From: Ekhidna sp051379705
Lineage (GTDB): Bacteria; Bacteroidota; Bacteroidia; Cytophagales; Cyclobacteriaceae
Assembly (NCBI RefSeq): GCF_051379705.1
Contig: NZ_CP179868.1
Coordinates: forward strand, 2,666,001 to 2,730,000
Length of the DNA: 64,000 nucleotides
Reading direction: 5' to 3'
The notes beneath the pieces were generated by a model. It searched no databases. It saw only the letters and a program-made list of their open reading frames with translations, and had not been told where the DNA came from. This document shows positions 43,745 through 52,500 of the stretch, piece by piece (positions within the stretch are counted from its first letter, which is position 1; the number at the start of each line of letters is the position of its first letter). A program made the translations under genes and the position numbers.

Positions 43745-44760
43745 GCTGAAAGCTCCTTAACACACTCAACAAAGTGCTTAACCTTCTCAGGATTCGTATC
43801 TGGATAAACTCCATGGCCCAGGTTAGCAATATGCGGATGGTCACCGAATGTGGATAGCATTTTTTTAGTTTCCTGCTTAATGGATTCTTTTGAACCATAA
43901 AGTGCACATGGATCAAGATTTCCCTGCAAGGTTTTATCCGTCAATAGTTTTCGTGTTTCACTTGGATCCATGTTCCAATCCAGACCAATAGTTCTGCAGT
44001 TTAGCTTATTCATTTCTGAAAGAGCCCACCATGCGCCCTTTGCAAAAACGGTAATTGGAACCTCATCAATAGCATCACATATTTTCGAAATGTATTTCAA
44101 TGAAAATGAAGAATAGTGCTGCGCTGGAAGAACTCCCGCCCAAGAATCAAATATTTGGATCATATCTGCACCAGCAGCAATTTGATTCTTGAGATAACCA
44201 ATGGTTGACTCAGTGATCATCTCCAATAATTGATCCGCCATTACTGGATCTGTATACAAAAGCTTTCGCGCCTCAGAAAACGTTTTACTGCCGCCTCCTT
44301 CAATCATGTAAGAAAATATGGTCCAAGGTGCGCCGGCAAAACCAATCAGCGGCACTCTGCCATCTAGTTCTTTCTTGGTGATTGCGATGGCCTCATAAAC
44401 ATAGCTTAGATCTGAGGGATCAGCCACTTTTAATGCGGCAATATCTTTTTGGCTTTCCACTGTCTTAGGAAAATGAGGTCCTTTCTTTTCTACCATCTCA
44501 TAGGTCAATCCCATGGCTTCAGGAATGACCAGAATATCTGAGAAGATGATGGCAGCATCAACTCCTAAAATATCTACTGGCTGAATCGTTACTTCTGCAG
44601 CTAATTCAGGCGTTTCCACGAGTTCCTTAAAACCAGAAAGGCTATTTCTGACGGCTCTGTACTCAGGTAATATTCTACCTGCTTGTCTCATCAGCCAAAC
44701 AGGTGTCCGCTCCGTTTTTTCACCTCGGGCCGCACGTAAAATAAGATCATTTTTAAGCAT
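43738..44760 (-). CDS. hemE: Uroporphyrinogen decarboxylase
   Basis: 340 aa. HemE decarboxylates uroporphyrinogen III to coproporphyrinogen III in heme synthesis. The signature PVWLMRQAGRILPEYR is at residues 21-36, with the active-site segments GFAGAPWTIFSYMIEGG and GNLDPCALYG, and the late HIANLGHGVYPDTNPE. A TATTTTTG element ends 5 bases before the ATG (44766-44773, minus strand). The 3' end overlaps the hybrid kinase gene by 7 bases in convergent orientation. Confidence 0.97.
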   Translation of the reverse strand: MLKNDLILRAARGEKTERTPVWLMRQAGRILPEYRAVRNSLSGFKELVETPELAAEVTIQPVDILGVDAAIIFSDILVIPEAMGLTYEMVEKKGPHFPKTVESQKDIAALKVADPSDLSYVYEAIAITKKELDGRVPLIGFAGAPWTIFSYMIEGGGSKTFSEARKLLYTDPVMADQLLEMITESTIGYLKNQIAAGADMIQIFDSWAGVLPAQHYSSFSLKYISKICDAIDEVPITVFAKGAWWALSEMNKLNCRTIGLDWNMDPSETRKLLTDKTLQGNLDPCALYGSKESIKQETKKMLSTFGDHPHIANLGHGVYPDTNPEKVKHFVECVKELSAH

Positions 44761-44765
44761 GGCCG

Positions 44766-44773
44766 CAAAAATA
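44766..44773 (-). promoter_or_regulatory. -7 promoter element of hemE, 5 nt from the start codon
   Basis: TATTTTTG on the minus strand matches TAnnTTTG exactly; CGGCC separates it from the hemE ATG. Confidence 0.55.
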
Positions 44774-44828
44774 GTTACGTTATGGAAACTCGCAGTGAAA
44801 ACCTTAAGTTATTGCCTTAAACAAATAG

Positions 44829-44836
44829 TATCTTTG
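44829..44836 (+). promoter_or_regulatory. -7 promoter element of sdaA, 3 nt from the start codon
   Basis: TATCTTTG matches exactly; only AGT separates it from the ATG at 44840. Together with the hemE element on the opposite strand it forms a compact divergent promoter pair in 79 bases. Confidence 0.6.
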
Positions 44837-44839
44837 AGT

Positions 44840-45748
44840 ATGGGTGTTTTATTCAACAATTTTGAAGCATGGAAAAAGGAATGTGAAGAAAATGATCTTC
44901 CATTATTCCGTCCAGTACTTGACTTTGAGATTAATCAAAAAGGAAAGGCTGAAGAGGCAATATGGGCAGGAATAGGTGAAGCTTATAAAGTGATGAAAGA
45001 AGCGGTTAAATCTGGACTTGAAGAGGATATGAGCTCCTACTCTGGAATGATTAACAATGGCGCAAAGAAAGTAATGAACTTTCCCAAAAGCGTCCTATCA
45101 CCTGAATTTCATAAACTTATAGCCCGAGCTCTTGCAGCAAAAGAAGTAAACTCATGTATGGGACGTGTGGTAGCGGCACCTACAGCCGGAGCTAGTGGAA
45201 TTTTACCGGGCACACTTTTTACGCTACAAGAGATTCACGATATACCGGATCAAAAAATATATGAGGCGCTCTTAATTGGAGCAGGCGTTGCTCTGATTTT
45301 GGAAAAAAGAGCTTCTATAGCAGGCGCAGTTGGTGGCTGTCAGGCTGAAACGGGTGCAGCCGCAGCTATGGCATCAGCAGGTATAGTTTATTGCCTTGGA
45401 GGTAGCAATGATCAGATTTTCAATGCAGTAGCTATCACCATTCAATGTATGCTAGGTCTAGTATGCGATCCGGTTGCAGGATTGGTGGAAATTCCATGCG
45501 TTGTAAGAAATGCAAGTGCGGCTGCTATTGCAAATTCCTCAGCTCAAATAGCATTAGCTGATGTGAGTCCTGTCATTCCTGTAGATGAATGCGTAGACGC
45601 AATGGGAGAAGTAGGCCAAAGCATGGAAGCCAGGTATAAAGAAACTGCGCAGGGGGGACTTGCTGCTACACCCACAGGTAGAGCTATTTCAAAAAGAGTA
45701 TTGATACAAGATATCGAAGTGCTGGATGATGAAAATGAAGAAGATTAA
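44840..45748 (+). CDS. sdaA: L-serine ammonia-lyase, iron-sulfur type, alpha subunit
   Basis: 302 aa from ATG 44840 (MGVLFNNFEAWKKECEEN); the longer frame running back to hemE is rejected because the promoter lies inside it. The enzyme converts serine to pyruvate and ammonia using a [4Fe-4S] cluster. Family blocks with conserved Cys are NSCMGRVVAAPTAGASG, GGCQAETGAAAAMA and GLVCDPVAGLVEIPCV. Only the alpha-subunit domain is encoded; no beta-subunit gene lies nearby. It overlaps the following convergent gene by 4 bases. Confidence 0.94.
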   Translation: MGVLFNNFEAWKKECEENDLPLFRPVLDFEINQKGKAEEAIWAGIGEAYKVMKEAVKSGLEEDMSSYSGMINNGAKKVMNFPKSVLSPEFHKLIARALAAKEVNSCMGRVVAAPTAGASGILPGTLFTLQEIHDIPDQKIYEALLIGAGVALILEKRASIAGAVGGCQAETGAAAAMASAGIVYCLGGSNDQIFNAVAITIQCMLGLVCDPVAGLVEIPCVVRNASAAAIANSSAQIALADVSPVIPVDECVDAMGEVGQSMEARYKETAQGGLAATPTGRAISKRVLIQDIEVLDDENEED

Positions 45749-46194
45749 AGCGGGATAAAGTCTTCAACTAGCCAAAAAGCATATTTTACAACTAAGGTGA
45801 TGACGGTGCTCCACAAAAAGGCACTGATCCACATCCACTTTAGTATTAATCGTTTTTTAGAACCTAATAGATTCACTAACAACCCACCGCCAGGCGGGGT
45901 GAGTATCAGGGGAGTTAACAGGCAAAGACCTTTCAATCCAAACCGTCTCCAAAGCTTTACGAACCTTCTGCTTTTCTTTGAAAATACACGTTTGTTTTTT
46001 CTGAATCTCCCAAAGAAACTTCGAAGCTCATCACCAAAAAAAGTAAACAAGTAGATGGTCGTCATCATCCCCAACGCTGTGAGAATAATTGTGGCTAAAA
46101 CTGGCAAATCATTCGCTACTCCAAAGGTCGGACCGAAGATGAATTTCAGTCCGCTTAGGAAGTACACGGTGAAGTATTTGAGCGCTGTAGCCAT
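45745..46194 (-). CDS. Small integral membrane protein, unknown (possible small multidrug-export-like family)
   Basis: 149 aa with about three to four hydrophobic segments (LPVLATIILTALGMMTTIYLF and LILKWMWISAFLWSTVITLVV, given approximately). The conserved-looking GLCLLTPLILTPPGGGLLVNLLG recalls the turn of small membrane export families, but I cannot assign it. It is convergent with sdaA (4-base overlap) and divergent from adk. Confidence 0.6.
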   Translation of the reverse strand: MATALKYFTVYFLSGLKFIFGPTFGVANDLPVLATIILTALGMMTTIYLFTFFGDELRSFFGRFRKNKRVFSKKSRRFVKLWRRFGLKGLCLLTPLILTPPGGGLLVNLLGSKKRLILKWMWISAFLWSTVITLVVKYAFWLVEDFIPL

Positions 46195-46256
46195 AATAGT
46201 TGGCTAACTTACTGATACTAGTTTAAAAACAGACTGCTAGATATATTTTTAGCGAT

Positions 46257-46264
46257 TATCTTTG
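46257..46264 (+). promoter_or_regulatory. -7 promoter element of adk
   Basis: TATCTTTG lies inside the small inverted repeat AGCGA (46251-46255)/TCGCT (46265-46269) and 22 bases before the adk ATG. It probably drives adk and obg. Confidence 0.5.
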
Positions 46265-46286
46265 TCGCTTTTTACAAATTGAAGGT

Positions 46287-46862
46287 ATGCTAAATATTAT
46301 TTTGTTTGGTCCTCCGGGAGCTGGGAAAGGGACTCAAAGCGAGCGGCTAATTGAGAAGTACGGACTGTATCATATTTCAACTGGTGATCTATTCAGGTGG
46401 CATACCAAGAATGACACTGAGCTTGGCAAAAGGGTAAAAGAAATAATTAACAGTGGGCAATTGGTTTCTGACGACATAACTATTGCTATGCTGCGAGAGG
46501 AAGTAGAGAAAAATCCTGATTCAAAAGGATTTTTATTTGACGGTTTTCCAAGAACCGTAGATCAGGCAAAGGCCCTTGATAATCTAATGGAATCCATGGA
46601 CTCCAAGATTCATTCAGTAATTGAACTAAGTGTTACTGAGGAGGAGGTGCGGCAACGGATTGCCAAAAGGAAGGAACTTGAGAATAGAGTGGATGATGCC
46701 TCAGATAAGCTGGATCGAAGAATCAATGAATATTTTAGCAAGACGGTTCACGTACTTCCATTTTACCAAGAACAGGGGAGACTCTCTACAGTAAATGGTA
46801 TCGGCAACATAGAGGATATCTCACAAGATATAGATAAGACCGTCTCAGCAATAGAGGTCTAA
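46287..46862 (+). CDS. adk: Adenylate kinase
   Basis: 191 aa, the short form with a reduced LID. It converts ATP + AMP to 2 ADP. P-loop FGPPGAGKGTQ at residues 7-17, AMP-binding HISTGDLFR and the DGFPRTVDQA motif are intact, with RRINEYF near the C-terminus. obg follows 6 bases after the stop, so they are co-transcribed. Confidence 0.97.
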   Translation: MLNIILFGPPGAGKGTQSERLIEKYGLYHISTGDLFRWHTKNDTELGKRVKEIINSGQLVSDDITIAMLREEVEKNPDSKGFLFDGFPRTVDQAKALDNLMESMDSKIHSVIELSVTEEEVRQRIAKRKELENRVDDASDKLDRRINEYFSKTVHVLPFYQEQGRLSTVNGIGNIEDISQDIDKTVSAIEV

Positions 46863-46868
46863 AGACCC

Positions 46869-47852
46869 ATGGAATCTAACTTTATAGATTACGTCAAGTT
46901 CTACGCACGCTCTGGCGACGGTGGATCTGGATCCGTACATTTTCGTAGGGAAAAGCACGTCCCAAAAGGAGGCCCCGACGGTGGCGATGGAGGAAAAGGA
47001 GGAAGTATAGTTCTCCGCGGCAACAGTCAGCTTTGGACACTTCTTCACCTCAAGTACAAAAAACATATCATGGCTGAAAATGGAGGCAATGGAGAGGGGA
47101 ATAGACGGTTTGGCAAAGACGGTGAAAATATAGTTTTAGAAGTGCCAATTGGCACGATAGCCCGTGATTCGGAAACTAACGAAAAGCTCCTGGAGATCAT
47201 GGAGGATGGAGAAGAGAAAGTGCTTGTTTCAGGTGGCATCGGTGGAAGAGGAAATGTGCATTACAAGACCCCGACCAATCAGACTCCAAGATATGCTCAG
47301 CCAGGTATAGAAGGTATTGAAAAGTGGGTCATTCTGGAGTTAAAAATATTGGCTGATGTAGGTCTGGTAGGATTTCCAAACGCTGGTAAGTCGACCTTAC
47401 TTTCGGTGGTTTCAGAAGCTAAACCAGAGATTGCAGACTATCCATTCACCACGCTTGTTCCAAACCTGGGTGTGGTGCCATACAGAGACTATAAGTCATT
47501 TGTAATGGCCGATATACCAGGAATAATTGAAGGTGCGGCCGAGGGTAAAGGACTAGGCAATAGATTTCTTCGTCACATCGAGCGAAATTCAATATTGCTA
47601 TTCATGATTCCGGCGGATGCCGATGACATTAGAAAGGAGTTTGACATTCTAATGGGTGAACTTGAAAAGCATAATCCAGAACTGATGGATAAGGATAGGC
47701 TCCTCGCCATCTCCAAATCAGATCTTTTGGACGAGGAACTCATGGAAGAAATGAGGGCAGAGCTTCCGGAGGTAGAAACGCTGTTTATTTCAAGCGTCAC
47801 CAGTTACGGGATTCAGGAGCTGAAGGATAAGATCTGGGAACGATTAAACTAA
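46869..47852 (+). CDS. obg: GTPase Obg/CgtA
   Basis: 327 aa, full length for the variant without an OCT tail. The glycine-rich Obg domain occupies ~1-158 (SGDGGSGSVHFRREKHVPKG, DGGDGGKGGSIVLRG). The G domain follows with G1 GFPNAGKSTLL, G3 DIPGIIEGAAEGKGLG and G4 ISKSD. It is involved in 50S subunit maturation and stress responses. Second gene of the adk-obg unit. Confidence 0.97.
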   Translation: MESNFIDYVKFYARSGDGGSGSVHFRREKHVPKGGPDGGDGGKGGSIVLRGNSQLWTLLHLKYKKHIMAENGGNGEGNRRFGKDGENIVLEVPIGTIARDSETNEKLLEIMEDGEEKVLVSGGIGGRGNVHYKTPTNQTPRYAQPGIEGIEKWVILELKILADVGLVGFPNAGKSTLLSVVSEAKPEIADYPFTTLVPNLGVVPYRDYKSFVMADIPGIIEGAAEGKGLGNRFLRHIERNSILLFMIPADADDIRKEFDILMGELEKHNPELMDKDRLLAISKSDLLDEELMEEMRAELPEVETLFISSVTSYGIQELKDKIWERLN

Positions 47853-47927
47853 ACTGACATATTGGCACATCAAGAGCCATTGGCAAAGAAATTGTCAATC
47901 AGAAAATATCTTTAAGCATATTGAAGA

Positions 47928-48500
47928 ATGAAGGAAACAAAAGAAAAAGTGAATAAAGATCAGGAAATAGTTGAGGAGCAAGAAGTAAATGCTGAAAATA
48001 GTGATGGGAATGAGAAAGCTAAAAATGAAGCAGCAGAAGAAGAATCTTCAGAGCCGACACTAGAGGAGCAATTGGGTGAAGCCAAAGACAAATACTTGCG
48101 TATATATTCTGAATTTGAAAACTTCAGACGTAGGACTTCCAAAGAAAAACTTGACTTAATCAGCACTGCCAATAAAGATTTAATGGCAGACCTCATTCCT
48201 GTATTGGATGATTTTGAGCGTGCTATGGCAGCCTCAGAATCAAGTAAGGACATCAAAGCTTTGAGAGAAGGAATGTCACTTATTCAAAACAAACTGAGCA
48301 AATCTCTCGAAAATAGAGGTTTGAAAAAGATGGAGGTGAAAAAAGGTGATGACTTTGATGATGAAAAACATGAGGCGATCACACAGATACCTGCAGAAAA
48401 GAAGCTTGAAGGAAAGATCGTAGATGTGGTGGAGCCTGGTTATACACTCGGAGAATCCGTTGTAAGGTTTGCAAAAGTAGTTGTAGGAGCGAAGCAATAA
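47928..48500 (+). CDS. grpE: GrpE nucleotide exchange factor
   Basis: 190 aa. Acidic N-terminal extension rich in Glu, long helix, then the beta domain. Diagnostic are YLRIYSEFENFRRRTSKEK and the C-terminal GDDFDDEKHEAITQI, followed by GYTLGESVVRFAKVVVG. GrpE exchanges nucleotide on DnaK. dnaJ begins 1 base after its stop. A TATCTTTA sequence about 14 bases before the ATG is one mismatch from the -7 consensus. Confidence 0.96.
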   Translation: MKETKEKVNKDQEIVEEQEVNAENSDGNEKAKNEAAEEESSEPTLEEQLGEAKDKYLRIYSEFENFRRRTSKEKLDLISTANKDLMADLIPVLDDFERAMAASESSKDIKALREGMSLIQNKLSKSLENRGLKKMEVKKGDDFDDEKHEAITQIPAEKKLEGKIVDVVEPGYTLGESVVRFAKVVVGAKQ

Positions 48501-48501
48501 G

Positions 48502-49623
48502 ATGGCAAAAAGAGATTATTACGAAATATTAGGAGTTGATCGTTCGGCTAGTAAAGACGAGATGAAGAAGGCCTATCGAAAGATTGCCATCAAATATCAT
48601 CCTGACAAAAACCCTGATGACAAGGAAGCTGAAGAAAAATTCAAGGAAGCTGCTGAAGCGTATGAAGTCTTAAGTAACGATGAGAAACGTCAGCGTTATG
48701 ATCGCTTTGGCCACCAGGGTGTAGGTGGAGCAGGCGGTGGATTTGGCGGTGGCAATATGAATATGGAGGACATATTCTCTCAGTTCGGTGATATTTTCGG
48801 AGGTGGTGGTAGCCCTTTTGATAGCTTCTTCGGAGGCGGTGGAGGTAGAGGCGGCCGCAGAACAAGAAAAGGTACCAACCTTCGCATCAAACTTAAATTG
48901 ACACTTGAAGAAGTCGCTAACGGTGTTGAGAAAAAAATAAAGGTAAATCGGCTCATAGTTGATCCTGACACCAAGTTTCAAACCTGTTCCAGCTGTAATG
49001 GCTCTGGTCAGGTTCGGAAAGTGATGAATACCATGCTTGGGCAAATGATGAGTACCTCTACTTGTCCGTCATGCGGAGGTAGTGGTCAGACAGTGGAGAG
49101 CAGAGCGGCAGGCGTGGATAGCTCCGGGCTCAAAAGGCAAGAAGAAATCATCCCTATTAAGATTCCTGCTGGTGTAACCGATGGTATGCAATTATCTATG
49201 TCGGGCAAAGGAAATGAAGTTGCTGGAGGCATTCCCGGAGATTTATTGATCCTGGTAGAGGAAGTAGAAGATGATACACTCAAGCGAGATGGCAACAATG
49301 TCATCTTTGATCTCTACGTCAATTTCATCGACGCGGCGCTTGGTACTTCCATAGAAGTGCCAACGATTGGAGGAAAGGCAAAAATTAAAATCGATCCAGG
49401 AACACAAAGTGGTAAAATCCTCCGATTGAGAGGAAAAGGAATCAAGTCTATTGAAGGATATGGCCAAGGTGATCAGCTCGTTCATGTAAATGTATGGACG
49501 CCTAAAAAGTTAAGCACAGAGGAGAAAGCAACTCTTGAAGCTTTGAGAGAATCTCCTAACTTCCAGCCGGATCCGGGAAAGGCTGATAAGAGCTTTTTTG
49601 AGCGAATGAAAGAATACTTCTAG
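48502..49623 (+). CDS. dnaJ: Chaperone DnaJ with a reduced zinc domain
   Basis: 373 aa. J domain with HPDKNP (HPD) in the first 70 residues, a Gly/Phe-rich linker (GGGGSPFDSFFGGGG and similar), zinc region and C-terminal substrate-binding domains. Normal DnaJ has four CxxCxGxG motifs forming two zinc centres. Here only two are present, CSSCNGSG (C162, C165) and CPSCGGSG (C188, C191); these correspond to the inner motifs 2 and 3. Motifs 1 and 4 are absent. This may be a lineage trait. Coupled to grpE, 1-base gap. Confidence 0.95.
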   Translation: MAKRDYYEILGVDRSASKDEMKKAYRKIAIKYHPDKNPDDKEAEEKFKEAAEAYEVLSNDEKRQRYDRFGHQGVGGAGGGFGGGNMNMEDIFSQFGDIFGGGGSPFDSFFGGGGGRGGRRTRKGTNLRIKLKLTLEEVANGVEKKIKVNRLIVDPDTKFQTCSSCNGSGQVRKVMNTMLGQMMSTSTCPSCGGSGQTVESRAAGVDSSGLKRQEEIIPIKIPAGVTDGMQLSMSGKGNEVAGGIPGDLLILVEEVEDDTLKRDGNNVIFDLYVNFIDAALGTSIEVPTIGGKAKIKIDPGTQSGKILRLRGKGIKSIEGYGQGDQLVHVNVWTPKKLSTEEKATLEALRESPNFQPDPGKADKSFFERMKEYF

Positions 49624-49739
49624 CAGTGTTCAACAGCCTTTTTTTGAGTTATAGGCACATAAAAAAAATAAACACCAAAAATTGTTCTAATTCGTTCGGC
49701 GAAATGTAACATCCCGAGTCTCAATTCGTAATACACACC

Positions 49740-50630
49740 ATGTTGCGGTTGGTATTAATCTCGGGGCTTTCCCTGACGATGAGCATATGTGCGGTTGCAC
49801 AACTTTCAAAATTTTATACGATAAAGAATTCTTCGGATTTCGATACCGTTGACTTCTATTTAAAAGCTACAGCTACCAATTGCTTATTGAAGCAATCCGA
49901 TGTAGATAATAATCCATTAACAATTTATGGTAATCCCGATCTGGAAAAGATCAACCCTTCATTTGCCAGCAAGGTGAAAAACAATACCTGCTACTCTAAG
50001 CTGGTGTTGGACGAGTACAATTCCTCAGGTTTCGGTGATAGTTTCACAATGGCGGTTTCCAGAAGCGACAAAGACAATGATTTTTGGAAAGTAAATCTAA
50101 ATAACGATAAGATTTACAAACTAAATCTCATTTACGGTTTGGGCAATGCGGATGTAAACCTTACAGGGTCATCTGTTCAGCGCTTAAAAATCAAATCTGG
50201 CAGTGCGGATATTGTTGTCGGATACGACGATGGCAATATGAATCCAATCAAGATGGATACCTTTTTTGTGAAAGCGGATTTTGGATCAATTGTAGCTAAG
50301 CGCATGGATTTGGCTCGCGCAGAAAACGTCATCACAAAAATAGGTTTCGGAAACGTGCTACTAGATTTCGATCATGAAATGTCCGAAAAATGCAATGTGA
50401 ATGCGTCCGTTGGAGCTGGAAATCTTGAGATTCTACTTCCCAAAGAAGGAACGCCGGTTAGAATTAAAATCAGAGATTCTCCACTCTGCGCCATCAAGAT
50501 TGCTAAAGGATTCGAAGAAGTAGAGAAGAATGTTTTTGTGAATATGAGCTATACAGCGGACGCGGAAAACCTGCTCACCTTCGATGTAGATGTTGCACTT
50601 GGCATGGTCCGCTTCAAGTACACTGATTAG
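49740..50630 (+). CDS. Exported beta-rich protein with toastrack/adhesin-like domain, unknown
   Basis: 296 aa with signal peptide (MLRLVLISGLSLTMSICAVAQ). The second half contains repetitive beta strands (LNLIYGLGNADVNLTGSSVQ, LKIKSGSADIVVGYDDG, VTASVGAGNLEILLPKEG-like), as in DUF4097/toastrack surface proteins. Two Cys (NNTCYSK and SPLCAIK) may form a disulfide. Function unknown. Stand-alone gene, 116 bases after dnaJ. Confidence 0.7.
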   Translation: MLRLVLISGLSLTMSICAVAQLSKFYTIKNSSDFDTVDFYLKATATNCLLKQSDVDNNPLTIYGNPDLEKINPSFASKVKNNTCYSKLVLDEYNSSGFGDSFTMAVSRSDKDNDFWKVNLNNDKIYKLNLIYGLGNADVNLTGSSVQRLKIKSGSADIVVGYDDGNMNPIKMDTFFVKADFGSIVAKRMDLARAENVITKIGFGNVLLDFDHEMSEKCNVNASVGAGNLEILLPKEGTPVRIKIRDSPLCAIKIAKGFEEVEKNVFVNMSYTADAENLLTFDVDVALGMVRFKYTD

Positions 50631-50682
50631 CAATCCAAAAGCTATCGTTTCATAGTCTTCTTCTGTCGAGCTCTTTTAGACT

Positions 50683-51336
50683 CTACTCCACATGCTTCAA
50701 AATCCCCTGAACAAGCAATAGCTGTGCAGCACAATAAGTTGACATGATAAAAACACCAGCGTATGGTATTGCCGTGTGGAAGGAATTAAATGCTAGGATT
50801 GAATCAGAAGCTAGGAATAAAATACTTCCAAAAAAGGCTAGTTGGTAGCTATTCTGTGCCGTGTTACCCTCTCTCAACCGTGCCATGATTGCCATTATCA
50901 TAATAACGGATCCATAGACTATAATTGGGATCGTAAAGTCACCAGCAGGCAACAGCATAAAAAAGAGTACGCCCGCGTAAATCAGAAATGGTAAAACCTT
51001 CATCAATTCAAAAGAAGGCTTTTGGTAAATGGATTTTTTAAGCACAACAACATATGTGATTTGTGCAATAAGGAAAAGACCAATACCCGCCATGAAGAAA
51101 GCTTCTTTCTCCTGGTACATCAGAACCACGTCTCCAAGCCAAGAGAAGATCAGCGCCACCGATAATAGAAGTATTCTGGCTGTGGTTTTACCCAAACTAG
51201 ACTTATAGACATATAGCATAAGCAAGGGCATCAATAGCGGTTTAGTGTATTGATTGAGCTCCTCTGAAGGAATCACTTTGGCAATGAGATTAGCTATGGA
51301 TACAGCGATGTAGATCCATAAAAGATATCTAGTCAT
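50683..51336 (-). CDS. YhhN family membrane protein, lysoplasmalogenase-like
   Basis: 217 aa, about eight hydrophobic helices. YhhN/TMEM86 segments are seen in SEELNQYTKPLLMPLLM near residue 25, SWLGDVVLM and SDSILAFNSF. Family members hydrolyse the vinyl ether bond of lysoplasmalogens; whether that applies here is uncertain since the substrate is not known in this organism. It begins 1 base after the MFS gene stop and is the last gene of prfB-MFS-yhhN. Confidence 0.88.
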   Translation of the reverse strand: MTRYLLWIYIAVSIANLIAKVIPSEELNQYTKPLLMPLLMLYVYKSSLGKTTARILLLSVALIFSWLGDVVLMYQEKEAFFMAGIGLFLIAQITYVVVLKKSIYQKPSFELMKVLPFLIYAGVLFFMLLPAGDFTIPIIVYGSVIMIMAIMARLREGNTAQNSYQLAFFGSILFLASDSILAFNSFHTAIPYAGVFIMSTYCAAQLLLVQGILKHVE

Positions 51337-51337
51337 T

Positions 51338-52480
51338 TTATTTTCCTTTAAACAAAAGGTAAATAAAAGCTAAAAATGCGAGGCTACCACATCCGGTAAA
51401 GACGAGCGGAAAATTGTCAGGATTTCCATTATAGATCTGCCCGGCAAGCAAAGCTCCCATTCCTATGCCTATTTCCAGCGCCATGAAGAGTGTGGAAAAT
51501 CCTCTGCCTCTAAATTTGTCTGGAGCTAAATCAGCTGCCCAGGCAAACAGTGCCGGAGAAGAAAGCCCATAGCCAGCACCAAATATTAAGGCTCCGGTAA
51601 ATAATTGAAAAGCTGATTGCGAAAACCCGATATAAACAGAGCCTGTTCCTACAATTAACATGGCCGCAATTAGTACTTTTCGCCTTCCAAATTCATCTGA
51701 TAGCCTCCCACCCACAACACGTGAAACCAGGGATGTCATTGTGAAATAAGAGAAGAATAATCCTTTGTTGGCAATGCCAAGAGAAACACTAAGATCAGGG
51801 GCAAGAGTTAATGCAGCACCAAAAGAGAAGGTAACCAACATCATAACTACCGATGGTACTAGAACTGTTGGCTCATAAATATCCACAGCTTTTATTTTCA
51901 ACAAACTCCCGGAAAATTTCTGCTTGTTTTCCACCGTCTCTTTCATCCCTGCGATTACAATCACTGAAAGTAAAGCAACGCCTGCGCTGCTATAGAATAA
52001 TACATTAATATCACTATGAATAGCAATTACACCTCCTACATAATTACCAATACCCATGCCTGTCATTCCAAAGAAGCTGAGTATACCCATTCCTTCTCCA
52101 CGACGGTTTACAGGCACAATATCTGCCACGTATGCAGCCGTGCCAGTAGGCTTGAATCCAGTCGAGAATCCATGAAGAAAACGGATAAAAAGAAAGGCGT
52201 AAATGTTAAGGAAGAAAGGATAGAATAATGAAACCACTGCGGTGACCGCTGCACCAAACACCATCACAGGGATTCTTCCCCAGGTATCGGTTAGCTTCCC
52301 ACTAAATGGTCTTGAGATAAGTGCTGTCAAGGTGAAAAATGTGATATGAAGTCCGATGTAATCTTCACCTCCAAATGTCCGCATAAAATCCGGTAGCTCA
52401 GGGAGCACCATATTAAACGAGCCAAAAAATAGAAAAGAACTTAAGGATAGCAACCAGAAGTTCAGTGAGTATTTTTTCAT
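51338..52480 (-). CDS. MFS transporter
   Basis: 380 aa, about twelve membrane helices. MFS motif A appears as FSGKLTDTWGRIPVMVFG, with a second copy RVVGGRLSDEFGRRKVLIA after the central loop. Its opening (FWLLSLSSFLFFGSFNMVLPELP) is typical of 12-helix drug or metabolite exporters. It lies 20 bases after prfB and 1 base before yhhN, probably one operon. Substrate unknown. Confidence 0.9.
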   Translation of the reverse strand: MKKYSLNFWLLSLSSFLFFGSFNMVLPELPDFMRTFGGEDYIGLHITFFTLTALISRPFSGKLTDTWGRIPVMVFGAAVTAVVSLFYPFFLNIYAFLFIRFLHGFSTGFKPTGTAAYVADIVPVNRRGEGMGILSFFGMTGMGIGNYVGGVIAIHSDINVLFYSSAGVALLSVIVIAGMKETVENKQKFSGSLLKIKAVDIYEPTVLVPSVVMMLVTFSFGAALTLAPDLSVSLGIANKGLFFSYFTMTSLVSRVVGGRLSDEFGRRKVLIAAMLIVGTGSVYIGFSQSAFQLFTGALIFGAGYGLSSPALFAWAADLAPDKFRGRGFSTLFMALEIGIGMGALLAGQIYNGNPDNFPLVFTGCGSLAFLAFIYLLFKGK

Positions 52481-52500
52481 GCGTTAGATTGAGTGTTTAG

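Noticed and set aside
44759..44839. 27-residue N-terminal extension of sdaA
   Set aside because: The extension overlaps the hemE start and the sdaA promoter element; the family N-terminus matches the Met at 44840.
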